A DNA stretch of 7,132 nt from Actinomycetota bacterium. Lineage in GTDB: Bacteria > Actinomycetota > Humimicrobiia > Humimicrobiales > Humimicrobiaceae. Numbering within the stretch: the stretch's first letter is position 1; each line of letters opens with the position of its first letter. Below the pieces are notes generated by a model, which searched no databases, was not told the origin of the DNA, and saw nothing but the letters and a program-made list of their open reading frames with translations. Positions 1 through 5,613 of this stretch are shown piece by piece. The stretch lies in assembly GCA_015711775.1 (NCBI GenBank), contig JACVJB010000038.1, positions 1 to 7,132 of the forward strand. Reading direction: 5' to 3'. The position numbers and the translations under genes are program-made.

Positions 1-159
1 TTTTCTTTTGCAGCCATGTATGGTGTTTTGTAAAACAATTTCAATGGTTTGAAGTGAGTCGGAAGAGGGCAGCCACAGACAAAGATAAAAATTTATATGA
101 ACCCGGGGGAATATCTTACAGCAAATACAGAAACGATATTTTTGGAAATAAGGATTGTC

Positions 160-180
160 TGGGGAGGCAGGATTCGAACC
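160..180 (-). other. tRNA 3'-end fragment, possible attachment-site remnant
   Basis: Read on the minus strand, this is GGTTCGAATCC followed by TGCCTCCCCA. That corresponds to the last two bases of the T-stem 5' strand, the T-loop TTCGAAT, the T-stem 3' strand CCTGC and a seven-base acceptor strand. The acceptor would pair with a tRNA starting TGGGGAG, and the next base (G) followed by ACA sits where the discriminator and CCA would be. The match stops abruptly inside the T-stem: GCAGG would be needed to pair with CCTGC, but the sequence is TGTGG. No anticodon or D arm lies upstream on that strand. Integrative elements commonly use exactly this tRNA portion as an attachment core, so a leftover att site is a reasonable inference. 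A chance match cannot be excluded. Confidence 0.4.
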
Positions 181-251
181 ACAGCAAATAAATAAGTTTG
201 CCCTCTGAAAATCATGAAGGCTCTGTATTTAAATCAATAAAATTCATTGTA

Positions 252-265
252 TAAGGCTCTCCTTA
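252..265 (-). terminator. Weak hairpin downstream of the alcohol dehydrogenase
   Basis: TAAGG-ctct-CCTTA forms a five-pair stem with a four-base loop, about 40 bases beyond the stop codon of the minus-strand alcohol dehydrogenase. What follows on the minus strand is AT-rich but is not a clean T run. It is the best candidate I see for that gene's transcription end, but a poor intrinsic terminator. Confidence 0.2.
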
Positions 266-303
266 ATCTATCTTACAAACTACATAGAGCATCTTTTACT
301 TCA

Positions 304-1470
304 TCAAAGGGCAATTTTATAAATATTTATTATATCGTCCTGATTAAGCTTAACGAAATTGCCAAGAAGCCCCCACTGCAGCTCTTTTTCAGCCATAGCT
401 GCAAAATCAGCATCTTCTGCTATACCCAGCTCTTTAAGCCTTACTGGAAGCCCAAGATTTTTAAGGAAATCTTCAAATTTTTCAATTCCTTTAACAGCAA
501 CTTCTTCCTGCGTGCCGAAGCAGGGATCCACATTCCATACCCTTACGGCAAACTGGAAAAATCTCTTTACATGATGCCTGTAAACATATTTCATCCATGC
601 CGGAAATATCACTGAAAGAGCTGCGCCATGCGTGGTTCCATAAAGTACGCTTAGTTCATGGGCAAGCTTATGTGATGCCCAGTCCTCAATCCTTCCTGTT
701 CCCAGTATTCCATTATGCGCTATTGTGCTGGCCCACATAAGCTCTGACCTTGCATCATAGTCTTCCGGGTTTTTCATGACTATTGCTACATTATCAACTA
801 CTGACCTTATAGCGCACTCGCAGAGCCTGTCTGTCAGGTCAGCCTTGGGGGTAGGTGTAAAATATCTTTCAAGTATGTGTGCAATTGTATCTGCTGCTCC
901 ACATGCAGTCTGAAAGTGGTCTATGGTATATGTAATTTCAGGATTTAATATTGCAAACTTTGGCAATACAAGACTGTTGTGAAACCCCTTTTTTAGCTGT
1001 GTTTCCTCATTGCTTATAACAGTTACAACACTGGACTCGCTTCCGGCGGCAGGTACAGTCAGCACAACACCAATGTCAAGCGCACCTTTCGGCTTTGCCT
1101 TACCTGTAAAAAAATCCCAGACATCGCCATCATAAAGAGCGCCTATGGATATTGCCTTAGCTGAATCTATAACGCTTCCGCCTCCAACAGCTAAAATAAA
1201 ATCTATGCTGTTTTTCCTGCAAATTTCAATCCCTTCTTTTACAAGGCTGAGAACCGGGTTGGGTTTAACCCCTGCCAATTCAATAAAATTAATATCCTCT
1301 TCCCTTAAGGATTTGATAATTTTGTCATAAAGGCCGATGTTTTTAATTGTCTGTCCTCCGTAATGAAGAAGAATTTTATCAGAATATTTCCTGGTTTCCT
1401 TACCAGTCAGAGTGTCGGTATCTTTTCCAAAAATTATCTCTACAGTGTTTTTAAACCTGAAATTTTCCAT
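304..1470 (-). CDS. Iron-containing alcohol dehydrogenase, YqhD/BdhA type
   Basis: This 388-residue protein looks like a cytoplasmic NAD(P)H-dependent aldehyde reductase/alcohol dehydrogenase of the metal-dependent type III family, closest in layout to E. coli YqhD and clostridial butanol dehydrogenases. The Rossmann-type half carries GGGSVID at residues 96-102. The metal ligands are Asp194, His198, His267 and His281, seen in GAADTIAH and in HKLAHELSVLYGTTHG; these are the same residue numbers as in YqhD, so the protein is full length with no gaps up to there. YqhD has GGGS at 37-40, which binds the cofactor phosphate; here it is YGGQ, so coenzyme preference is open. The start is well supported: AGGAGG (minus strand of 1476-1481) lies five bases before the ATG. 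Two tandem TGA codons end the gene. It is divergent from the sugar kinase, and the likely role is disposal of reducing power during fermentation or detoxification of aldehydes. The physiological substrate cannot be told from sequence. Confidence 0.95.
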   Translation of the reverse strand: MENFRFKNTVEIIFGKDTDTLTGKETRKYSDKILLHYGGQTIKNIGLYDKIIKSLREEDINFIELAGVKPNPVLSLVKEGIEICRKNSIDFILAVGGGSVIDSAKAISIGALYDGDVWDFFTGKAKPKGALDIGVVLTVPAAGSESSVVTVISNEETQLKKGFHNSLVLPKFAILNPEITYTIDHFQTACGAADTIAHILERYFTPTPKADLTDRLCECAIRSVVDNVAIVMKNPEDYDARSELMWASTIAHNGILGTGRIEDWASHKLAHELSVLYGTTHGAALSVIFPAWMKYVYRHHVKRFFQFAVRVWNVDPCFGTQEEVAVKGIEKFEDFLKNLGLPVRLKELGIAEDADFAAMAEKELQWGLLGNFVKLNQDDIINIYKIAL

Positions 1471-1572
1471 ATTTGCCTCCTGGAAATATTTTTAAAGTTT
1501 AAATTTTATAAATTTGCAATTTTTTAAAAAATATTATTATGCAGCATAACAGCATGTTTTAAGTTTAAACAA

Positions 1573-1601
1573 ATTATAAGTATTTTCAAATACTGTTTTA
1601 A
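1573..1601 (-). promoter_or_regulatory. Promoter of the alcohol dehydrogenase with a palindromic operator in its spacer
   Basis: On the minus strand there is a -35-like TTAAAA (1601 to 1596), a 17-base spacer and a perfect -10 TATAAT (1578 to 1573). The spacer consists of one C and then the perfect 7+2+7 palindrome AGTATTTGAAAATACT (1594 to 1579), which abuts the -10 box. Transcription would start near 1566 and leave a leader of about 95 bases. The same 16-mer with one change (T for C at position 15) fills the spacer of the lipoprotein promoter at 3335-3363. A protein bound here would compete directly with RNA polymerase, so repression is the likely mode. The promoter call is from hexamer matches only. 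Confidence 0.55.
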
Positions 1602-1646
1602 TTATTACTGAAATATTTTATACATCAGCAAGGCAAATGCGCCATT

Positions 1647-1677
1647 TTGTAGCATTTAAATGCTATAAATGTATAAT
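1647..1677 (+). promoter_or_regulatory. Promoter of the sugar kinase with a 14-base palindrome
   Basis: A perfect TATAAT lies at 1672-1677, with a weak -35 candidate TTGTAG at 1647-1652 and a long 19-base spacer. Bases 1651-1664 are the perfect palindrome AGCATTTAAATGCT, whose half-sites (AGCATTT/AAATGCT) differ by one base each from those at the alcohol dehydrogenase promoter (AGTATTT/AAATACT). A second -10-like hexamer, TATAAA at 1664-1669, overlaps the palindrome's last base. From the TATAAT box transcription would begin about three or four bases before the ATG, giving a nearly leaderless message. From TATAAA the leader would be about 12 bases. Confidence 0.45.
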
Positions 1678-1687
1678 ATAAAGCATT

Positions 1688-2647
1688 ATGGATGTCATAT
1701 GTTTAGGTGAAATAATAATTGATTTTTTTGCAGTAAAGCCCGGTGTACGACTTCAGGATGTTGATGAATTTAAAAGAATTGCCGGCGGAGCAACTGCAAA
1801 TGTTGCTGTTGGCTGCAGTCGCCTTGGCAAAAAAGCAGCATTTATAGGCAGGGTGGGAAATGATGATTTTGGTTTTCACCTCAGGGATATACTGCTTGAA
1901 AATAATGTTAATATCGATTTGCTGCAGTTTGATATTGCGGCAAAAACAGGCCTTGCATTTATTGCTCTCCCAACTCCGACAACGAGGGATTTTTTATTCT
2001 ATATGAATTCGAGCGCATCCATGCGTATCGACTGGCAGCAGTTTGACGATGCTTTTATAAAAAATACAGGTATTTTTCATTTCGGTTCAATCACTCTTAT
2101 AAATGAACCAGCAAGGACGTCAACCTTAAAAGCTGTAGAAATTGCAAAAGATGGCGGGGCAATTGTCTCATATGATCCGAATTTAAGAATTAATTTATGG
2201 AAAGATGAAGAAACTGCCAAAAAACAGATAGCGGAGGCAATACCGCTTGCCGATTTAATAAAGGTTAACGATGATGAGCTTTTCTTCATTACAGGTGAAA
2301 AAAATGTTGCAAAAGGCGCACAAAAACTTCTTGGCATGGGGCCAAAGCTTTGTCTTATAACAATGGGTTCAAAAGGCTCTTTTTATGCAACATCTTCATT
2401 TGATGGCAAGGTGCCGATTTTTAATGTGGAAACAGTTGACACAACTGGATGCGGGGACAGCTTCGTGTCGGCTTTTCTTTCTTTTATGTCAGGAAAAGAC
2501 CTGGATTTTTTAATTACAAATGAAATTGAAATAAAAAGAATAGCTGTTGCAGCTGCAGCGGCTTCTTCAATTACTTCAACCAAAAAAGGGGTTATTCCAT
2601 CTTTACCGTATTTAAATGAAGTGCAGAGTTTTCTAAAAAGCGTATAA
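1688..2647 (+). CDS. PfkB-family carbohydrate kinase, fructokinase-like
   Basis: This 319-residue cytoplasmic kinase belongs to the ribokinase/PfkB family, which moves the ATP gamma-phosphate to a sugar hydroxyl. The first family signature is around residues 33-60 (GGATANVAVGCSRLG, then FIGRVGNDDFG). SYDPNLRINLW at 161-171 and KVNDDELFFITG at 192-203 are fructokinase-like. The second signature is DTTGCGD at 251-257, with Asp257 as the catalytic base; the usual GAGD is GCGD here. Fructose is the most likely substrate, but 2-keto-3-deoxygluconate or another ketose is possible, so I give no symbol. The ATG at 1688 places MDVICLGEIIIDF exactly at the normal family start, yet no Shine-Dalgarno sequence precedes it and a TATAAT box ends only ten bases upstream. 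It is divergent from the alcohol dehydrogenase and ends one base short of the convergent redoxin gene. Confidence 0.93.
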   Translation: MDVICLGEIIIDFFAVKPGVRLQDVDEFKRIAGGATANVAVGCSRLGKKAAFIGRVGNDDFGFHLRDILLENNVNIDLLQFDIAAKTGLAFIALPTPTTRDFLFYMNSSASMRIDWQQFDDAFIKNTGIFHFGSITLINEPARTSTLKAVEIAKDGGAIVSYDPNLRINLWKDEETAKKQIAEAIPLADLIKVNDDELFFITGEKNVAKGAQKLLGMGPKLCLITMGSKGSFYATSSFDGKVPIFNVETVDTTGCGDSFVSAFLSFMSGKDLDFLITNEIEIKRIAVAAAAASSITSTKKGVIPSLPYLNEVQSFLKSV

Positions 2648-2648
2648 C

Positions 2649-3230
2649 TTATATAAGATCGCATGCCTCCGGCGGCATCCACTTTGCATCTTTGCCTTCC
2701 CATTTTATATTGCAGCCTATAGGATTTGTAACAGGTGTTGATATAGTTCTGCCGGAAATATACTGTTCCAGGGCATTCCACAAATCATTAACTTTCATCT
2801 GGTTTATTTCCTTAGGGTTATCCACTCCACGTCCCGTATAAATAAGTTTTCTGTTTTCATCAAAAACAAAAAAATGAGGCGTTCGCAGGGCGCCATATGC
2901 AAGCGCAGTCCTTTGACTGTAGTCATAAAGATATACCCAGGGAAATTTTTCTTTCTGAATCCTTTCAACCATGCGCTCAAATGAGTCTTCAGCATAAGTA
3001 TTTTTACTGTTTGAATTTATTGCGACAAATTTTACTCCGTATTTTTCAAAATGCAGGGCTGTTTTTCTTGTCATTTCATCTGAACCGGTAACATAGGGGC
3101 AATGATTGCATGTAAAAAAAATAACCAGTATTTTAACATCATTGAAATCTTTTAAAGAATAAATATGGCCGTCTGTGGCAGCGTGTGTGAAATTAGGCGC
3201 CTTGTCGCCTATAGATAAGGTAAAACCCAT
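2649..3230 (-). CDS. Thioredoxin-fold redoxin (AhpC/TSA-like family)
   Basis: This 193-residue protein is of the peroxiredoxin-like thioredoxin group. It has no signal peptide or membrane segment, so it is probably cytoplasmic. The start [14 protein letters not shown] is the usual opening of AhpC/TSA domains. A strand [11 protein letters not shown] at 38-47 puts a CxxC pair at Cys41 and Cys44, so a thiol-disulfide exchange or peroxide-reducing role fits. RTPHFFVFD at 116-124 contains the cis-proline (Pro118) typical of the fold. The C-terminal tail IGCNIKW (171-177) is characteristic of this subgroup and adds Cys173; Cys190 is also present. The start is supported by AAGGAG (minus strand of 3236-3241) five bases before the ATG. 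The gene is convergent with the sugar kinase and divergent from the sugar-binding lipoprotein. Its redox partner and substrate are unknown. Confidence 0.9.
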   Translation of the reverse strand: MGFTLSIGDKAPNFTHAATDGHIYSLKDFNDVKILVIFFTCNHCPYVTGSDEMTRKTALHFEKYGVKFVAINSNSKNTYAEDSFERMVERIQKEKFPWVYLYDYSQRTALAYGALRTPHFFVFDENRKLIYTGRGVDNPKEINQMKVNDLWNALEQYISGRTISTPVTNPIGCNIKWEGKDAKWMPPEACDLI

Positions 3231-3287
3231 TTTTTCTCCTTGCCGTCAATTTATTAAAATAAGCTCAGTTTTGCAGAGCGCATGGAT

Positions 3288-3317
3288 ATTATATAGTATT
3301 TTATATTCTTATTTGAA
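3288..3317 (-). promoter_or_regulatory. Candidate promoter of the redoxin gene with one operator half-site
   Basis: On the minus strand a perfect TATAAT (3293 to 3288) follows a -35-like TTCAAA (3317 to 3312) with an 18-base spacer. Immediately before the -10 box the strand reads AAAATACT, then one A, then TATAAT. AAAATACT equals the downstream half of the palindrome in the alcohol dehydrogenase promoter, in the same position, but the upstream half is not conserved. The leader would be about 50 bases. The region is AT-rich, so the hexamers and half-site carry limited weight. Confidence 0.35.
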
Positions 3318-3334
3318 CAATTCATTAAAATTTA

Positions 3335-3363
3335 CTGAAAAGTATTTGAAAATATTCTATAAT
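3335..3363 (+). promoter_or_regulatory. Promoter of the sugar-binding lipoprotein with a palindromic operator in its spacer
   Basis: CTGAAA (3335-3340, four of six matches to TTGACA) and a perfect TATAAT (3358-3363) are separated by exactly 17 bases. The spacer is the near-palindrome AGTATTTGAAAATATT (3341-3356) plus one C. This 16-mer differs at a single base from the one in the alcohol dehydrogenase promoter, including the same off-centre GA core. The transcript would start near 3370, with a leader of about 37 bases and a Shine-Dalgarno GAGGA at 3399-3403, three bases before the ATG at 3407. The operon probably also includes the heme O synthase homolog downstream. Confidence 0.55.
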
Positions 3364-3406
3364 CATGAAATCAAAATAAGATAGCAAACCGGGAAGTTGA
3401 GGAACG

Positions 3407-4600
3407 ATGAAAAAAATTATTGCAATAGTTACAATATCCATATTTTTATTGACACTGGGTATTTTAGGCAGCGGCTGCAGCCAGGCACAGCAGACAGCAG
3501 CCACAATATCAACTGCTGTTGAAAGCTCAACTGCGGAAACAACACTTATTGAGATAAGCACTGAAGAGACGGCGGCCCAGGAGAAAGTGCCGGAAAACTT
3601 TGAGCTGCTTTATGTGCCGAAACTTGTTCCTGAGCAAAGCCTTGGCACACTGCCATGGTTTGATATTATTAAAGCAGGCATGACGCAATGTGCCTCAGAC
3701 TATGGTTTTAAAGCAACTATAATAGGGCCCCCGAAAGCTGATCCGGCAATACAGGCGCAGATAGTGCTTGATAATATCGGCAAGAATTTTGATGCTATAA
3801 TAGTATGTCCGCTTGAAGATAAAATTATAGACGAGGCTTTTGCAAGGGCAAACAAAGCTGGTGTCCTGACTTTTGGTAATGAAGGATATAGCCTTAAGAA
3901 TGTCACATATAATATAGCCGCTATGTCAAACCAGGCTTATGGGGAGGCAATAATGAAAGCAGGCGCAGCTTATACAAACGGCAGCGGCAGTTACCTTGTA
4001 TCTGTAGGTTTTCTAAATTCTTTTGCACATAATGCCTGGGCTGACGCTGAAATAGATTACCAGAAGAACAATGTAAATGGTCTTACAAATGTGCTTGGTT
4101 ATTCCAGAGGAACTGACAGATTCGAGGATAATGAAGATCCTAAAATTGCTTCAGAAAAACTTACAGAATACATTGAAAAGAATAAAAACCTTAACCTTAT
4201 AATTGGCAATTCTGCATCAACAGGTATTGCAGCCGGTGAGGTGATAGCAAAAAAAAGGCTAAAGGGAAAACTTTTCTTTGTAGGCACCGGCCTGCCTGTA
4301 TCAATTGGCAAATATATAAGCGACGGGGTACTGCAGGAAGGATTCTTCTGGGATCCATATCTGCTCGGATATGCAATGAGTTATATTGCATACCAGAGCT
4401 GGCTGGAAAATGTGCCTGGCGACGGAGATGCCGTAAGCAAGCCTGACGGAAGTAAAATTGAGGGATATGAAAATCTTTATACAGGCGTTAATGACCAGGG
4501 TGGAAATATTATTTACGGAAATGCCATAGAGTCCATAACTGCAGAAAATCTTGGAAGCTGGAATACAAAATTTGCAAATTATGGATGGCCGCAGAATTAG
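3407..4600 (+). CDS. Sugar-binding lipoprotein of an ABC transporter (periplasmic binding protein type 1)
   Basis: This 397-residue protein has a lipoprotein signal: positively charged MKK, a hydrophobic stretch to about residue 21, and the lipobox GSGC with the lipidated Cys24. Residues 29-60 form a Thr/Ser/Glu-rich tether. From about 66 the protein follows the type 1 periplasmic binding fold of the RhaS/LsrB group, with PKLV (71-74), PWFDIIKAGM, a DAIIVCP strand (129-135), a hinge near GVLTFGNEG and the C-terminal ITAENLGSWN. Lys72 matches the PKL lysine of the autoinducer-2 receptor LsrB. By rough alignment the LsrB ligand residues in TWDSD and TDQNQW are not kept (TFGNEG and AHNAW), so the ligand is probably another sugar. 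No permease or ATPase gene is in the window, making this an orphan binding protein here. The heme O synthase homolog follows 20 bases downstream. Confidence 0.9.
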   Translation: MKKIIAIVTISIFLLTLGILGSGCSQAQQTAATISTAVESSTAETTLIEISTEETAAQEKVPENFELLYVPKLVPEQSLGTLPWFDIIKAGMTQCASDYGFKATIIGPPKADPAIQAQIVLDNIGKNFDAIIVCPLEDKIIDEAFARANKAGVLTFGNEGYSLKNVTYNIAAMSNQAYGEAIMKAGAAYTNGSGSYLVSVGFLNSFAHNAWADAEIDYQKNNVNGLTNVLGYSRGTDRFEDNEDPKIASEKLTEYIEKNKNLNLIIGNSASTGIAAGEVIAKKRLKGKLFFVGTGLPVSIGKYISDGVLQEGFFWDPYLLGYAMSYIAYQSWLENVPGDGDAVSKPDGSKIEGYENLYTGVNDQGGNIIYGNAIESITAENLGSWNTKFANYGWPQN

Positions 4601-4620
4601 CCTTATAAGGAATCCGGGAT

Positions 4621-5526
4621 ATGCAGAATACAACAACCGTGCAGTGTCCGCAGTTCTTTAAAGTCCTTAAAGCCTATATTGTTATAAGCAAGCCAAGGCT
4701 CGTTGCGCTTCTTTTTTTTACAGGATTTGCGTCTGCGCTTATTGCTTCAAGTATTTATGGATTTAACTGGCAAAATATATCCATTATCTCTGTTGCAATA
4801 ATACTTGGCGTTATGGGCTCAAACGCATCAACGGCTTATATTGACAGGGATATGGATACAGTAATGTCCCGTACTTCAAAAAGGCCTGTACCGGTTAAAG
4901 CGATACTTCCTTCAAAAAATGCTCTTATATATGGTATTATCCTTGTTGCTGCCGGGGTTGTGCTTGGAGCATTTTTAAACTGGTTCGCTGCATTATTTAT
5001 ATTCTCAGGTTTTCTTGACAGCGCGATTATTTATAATCTTATCACAAAAAAACGCACCCCATTAAATATACTCTTAGGAGCCCCTGCGGGTGGAATGCCT
5101 GTTTTTGCCGGCTGGGCGGCTGTTTCCGGAGGCAGCATAAGCTTAACTGCTGTTATTATGTTTGCACTTGTAATGATATGGACGCCCGTGCATATATGGT
5201 CGCTTGCTTATTTTTACAGAGAGGATTATAAAAAAGCGAAAGTGCCAATGCTGCCCGTAATCTGGAGCAGGAAAAAAGTACTTATCCTGCTTGCTGCGCT
5301 TAATTTTGTTATGGTCGCCTTTTCAATTTTTATTGCCTTTTACTTAAACCTGAGCATTCTGTATATAATAATAGTTTCACTTAACGGGGCGGCAATATTG
5401 ATTATTGCCATCATAATGCTGGCACGCAGGCTTGACTGGTCAGTATGGCTTTTATTTAAATTCTCCAGCCCCTATCTTGGTATAATATTTATAATGCTGC
5501 TTGTTGAATATATGTGGATTAAATAG
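4621..5526 (+). CDS. cyoE: Heme O synthase homolog (protoheme IX farnesyltransferase, UbiA family)
   Basis: This 301-residue polytopic membrane protein of the UbiA prenyltransferase superfamily has about nine hydrophobic segments between residues 26 and 299. Heme O synthases attach farnesyl to protoheme IX, supplying heme O and heme A for heme-copper oxidases. The first Mg-binding motif region is AYIDRDMDTVMSRTSKRPVP (72-91) with Asp75 and Asp79. The second conserved loop is YNLITKKRTPLN (138-149) followed by APAGGMPVFAGW. WTPVHIWSLAYFYREDYKKA (187-206) is a third typical block. The Asn expected four residues before Asp75 is Thr71, although Asn68 is nearby. The ATG is preceded by AAGGA at 4607-4611, nine bases upstream. 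It probably shares a transcript with the sugar-binding lipoprotein. No oxidase, ctaA or other respiratory gene is in view, so use of another isoprenoid acceptor is possible. Confidence 0.85.
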   Translation: MQNTTTVQCPQFFKVLKAYIVISKPRLVALLFFTGFASALIASSIYGFNWQNISIISVAIILGVMGSNASTAYIDRDMDTVMSRTSKRPVPVKAILPSKNALIYGIILVAAGVVLGAFLNWFAALFIFSGFLDSAIIYNLITKKRTPLNILLGAPAGGMPVFAGWAAVSGGSISLTAVIMFALVMIWTPVHIWSLAYFYREDYKKAKVPMLPVIWSRKKVLILLAALNFVMVAFSIFIAFYLNLSILYIIIVSLNGAAILIIAIIMLARRLDWSVWLLFKFSSPYLGIIFIMLLVEYMWIK

Positions 5527-5613
5527 AATTAAAAATATGTCGGCTAAAATAAGGCAGTGCAATAGCATATATTTTAAGAGTTTATAATAATAAAAAAGTA
5601 TTATGAAAGTAAA
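5527..5613 (+). promoter_or_regulatory. Gap with a possible weak promoter for the glycosylase–SDR pair
   Basis: This 87-base AT-rich gap has no stable hairpin with a T run, so read-through from the heme synthase gene is possible. A TATAAT at 5583-5588 lies 25 bases before the glycosylase ATG, but I see no reasonable -35 hexamer. A four-codon reading frame (MKVK) begins at ATG 5603 and its TGA overlaps the glycosylase ATG as ATGA. A weak GAAAG at 5605-5609 is the only ribosome-site candidate. Confidence 0.25.

Larger units (their letters stand above)
1..303. other. Gene-poor left edge
   Basis: I find no convincing gene in this stretch. A plus-strand frame is open from base 3 to a TAA at 189-191, but it has no ATG, and its last residues (GRQDSN) are what reading a tRNA 3' end backwards usually gives, so I do not call it a gene. 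The stretch holds the tRNA-like 3' end at 160-180, a 10-base direct repeat ACAGCAAATA at 118-127 and 181-190, and a weak hairpin at 252-265 downstream of the alcohol dehydrogenase. The second repeat copy begins directly where the tRNA-like match stops. Confidence 0.5.

Noticed and set aside
3..191. Open plus-strand frame entering from the left edge and ending at TAA 189-191
   Set aside because: It has no ATG, no recognisable domain and ends with GRQDSN, the typical product of reading a tRNA 3' end on the wrong strand. The opposite strand is also open across part of it.
1520..1531. TTTTTTAAAAAA and nearby AAGTTTAAA repeats in the dehydrogenase leader
   Set aside because: Low-complexity AT-rich sequence of this kind is expected by chance; the AAGTTTAAA copies (1495-1503, 1561-1569) show no link to a promoter element.
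1471..1570. Possible riboswitch in the roughly 95-base leader of the dehydrogenase
   Set aside because: No conserved riboswitch core, paired helices or terminator/antiterminator arrangement can be made out.
2663..2678. Hairpin ATGCC-tccggc-GGCAT as a terminator for the kinase gene
   Set aside because: The stem is only five pairs, no T run follows on either strand, and the sequence encodes the redoxin's C-terminus.
3407..4600. Autoinducer-2 receptor (LsrB) as the function of the binding protein
   Set aside because: The overall fold and PKL lysine agree, but the other ligand-contacting positions appear changed and no lsr genes are present.
4601..4610. Perfect palindrome CCTTATAAGG between the lipoprotein and heme synthase genes
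   Set aside because: It is too short to make a stable hairpin and has no T run; it simply contains the ribosome site AAGG of the downstream gene.
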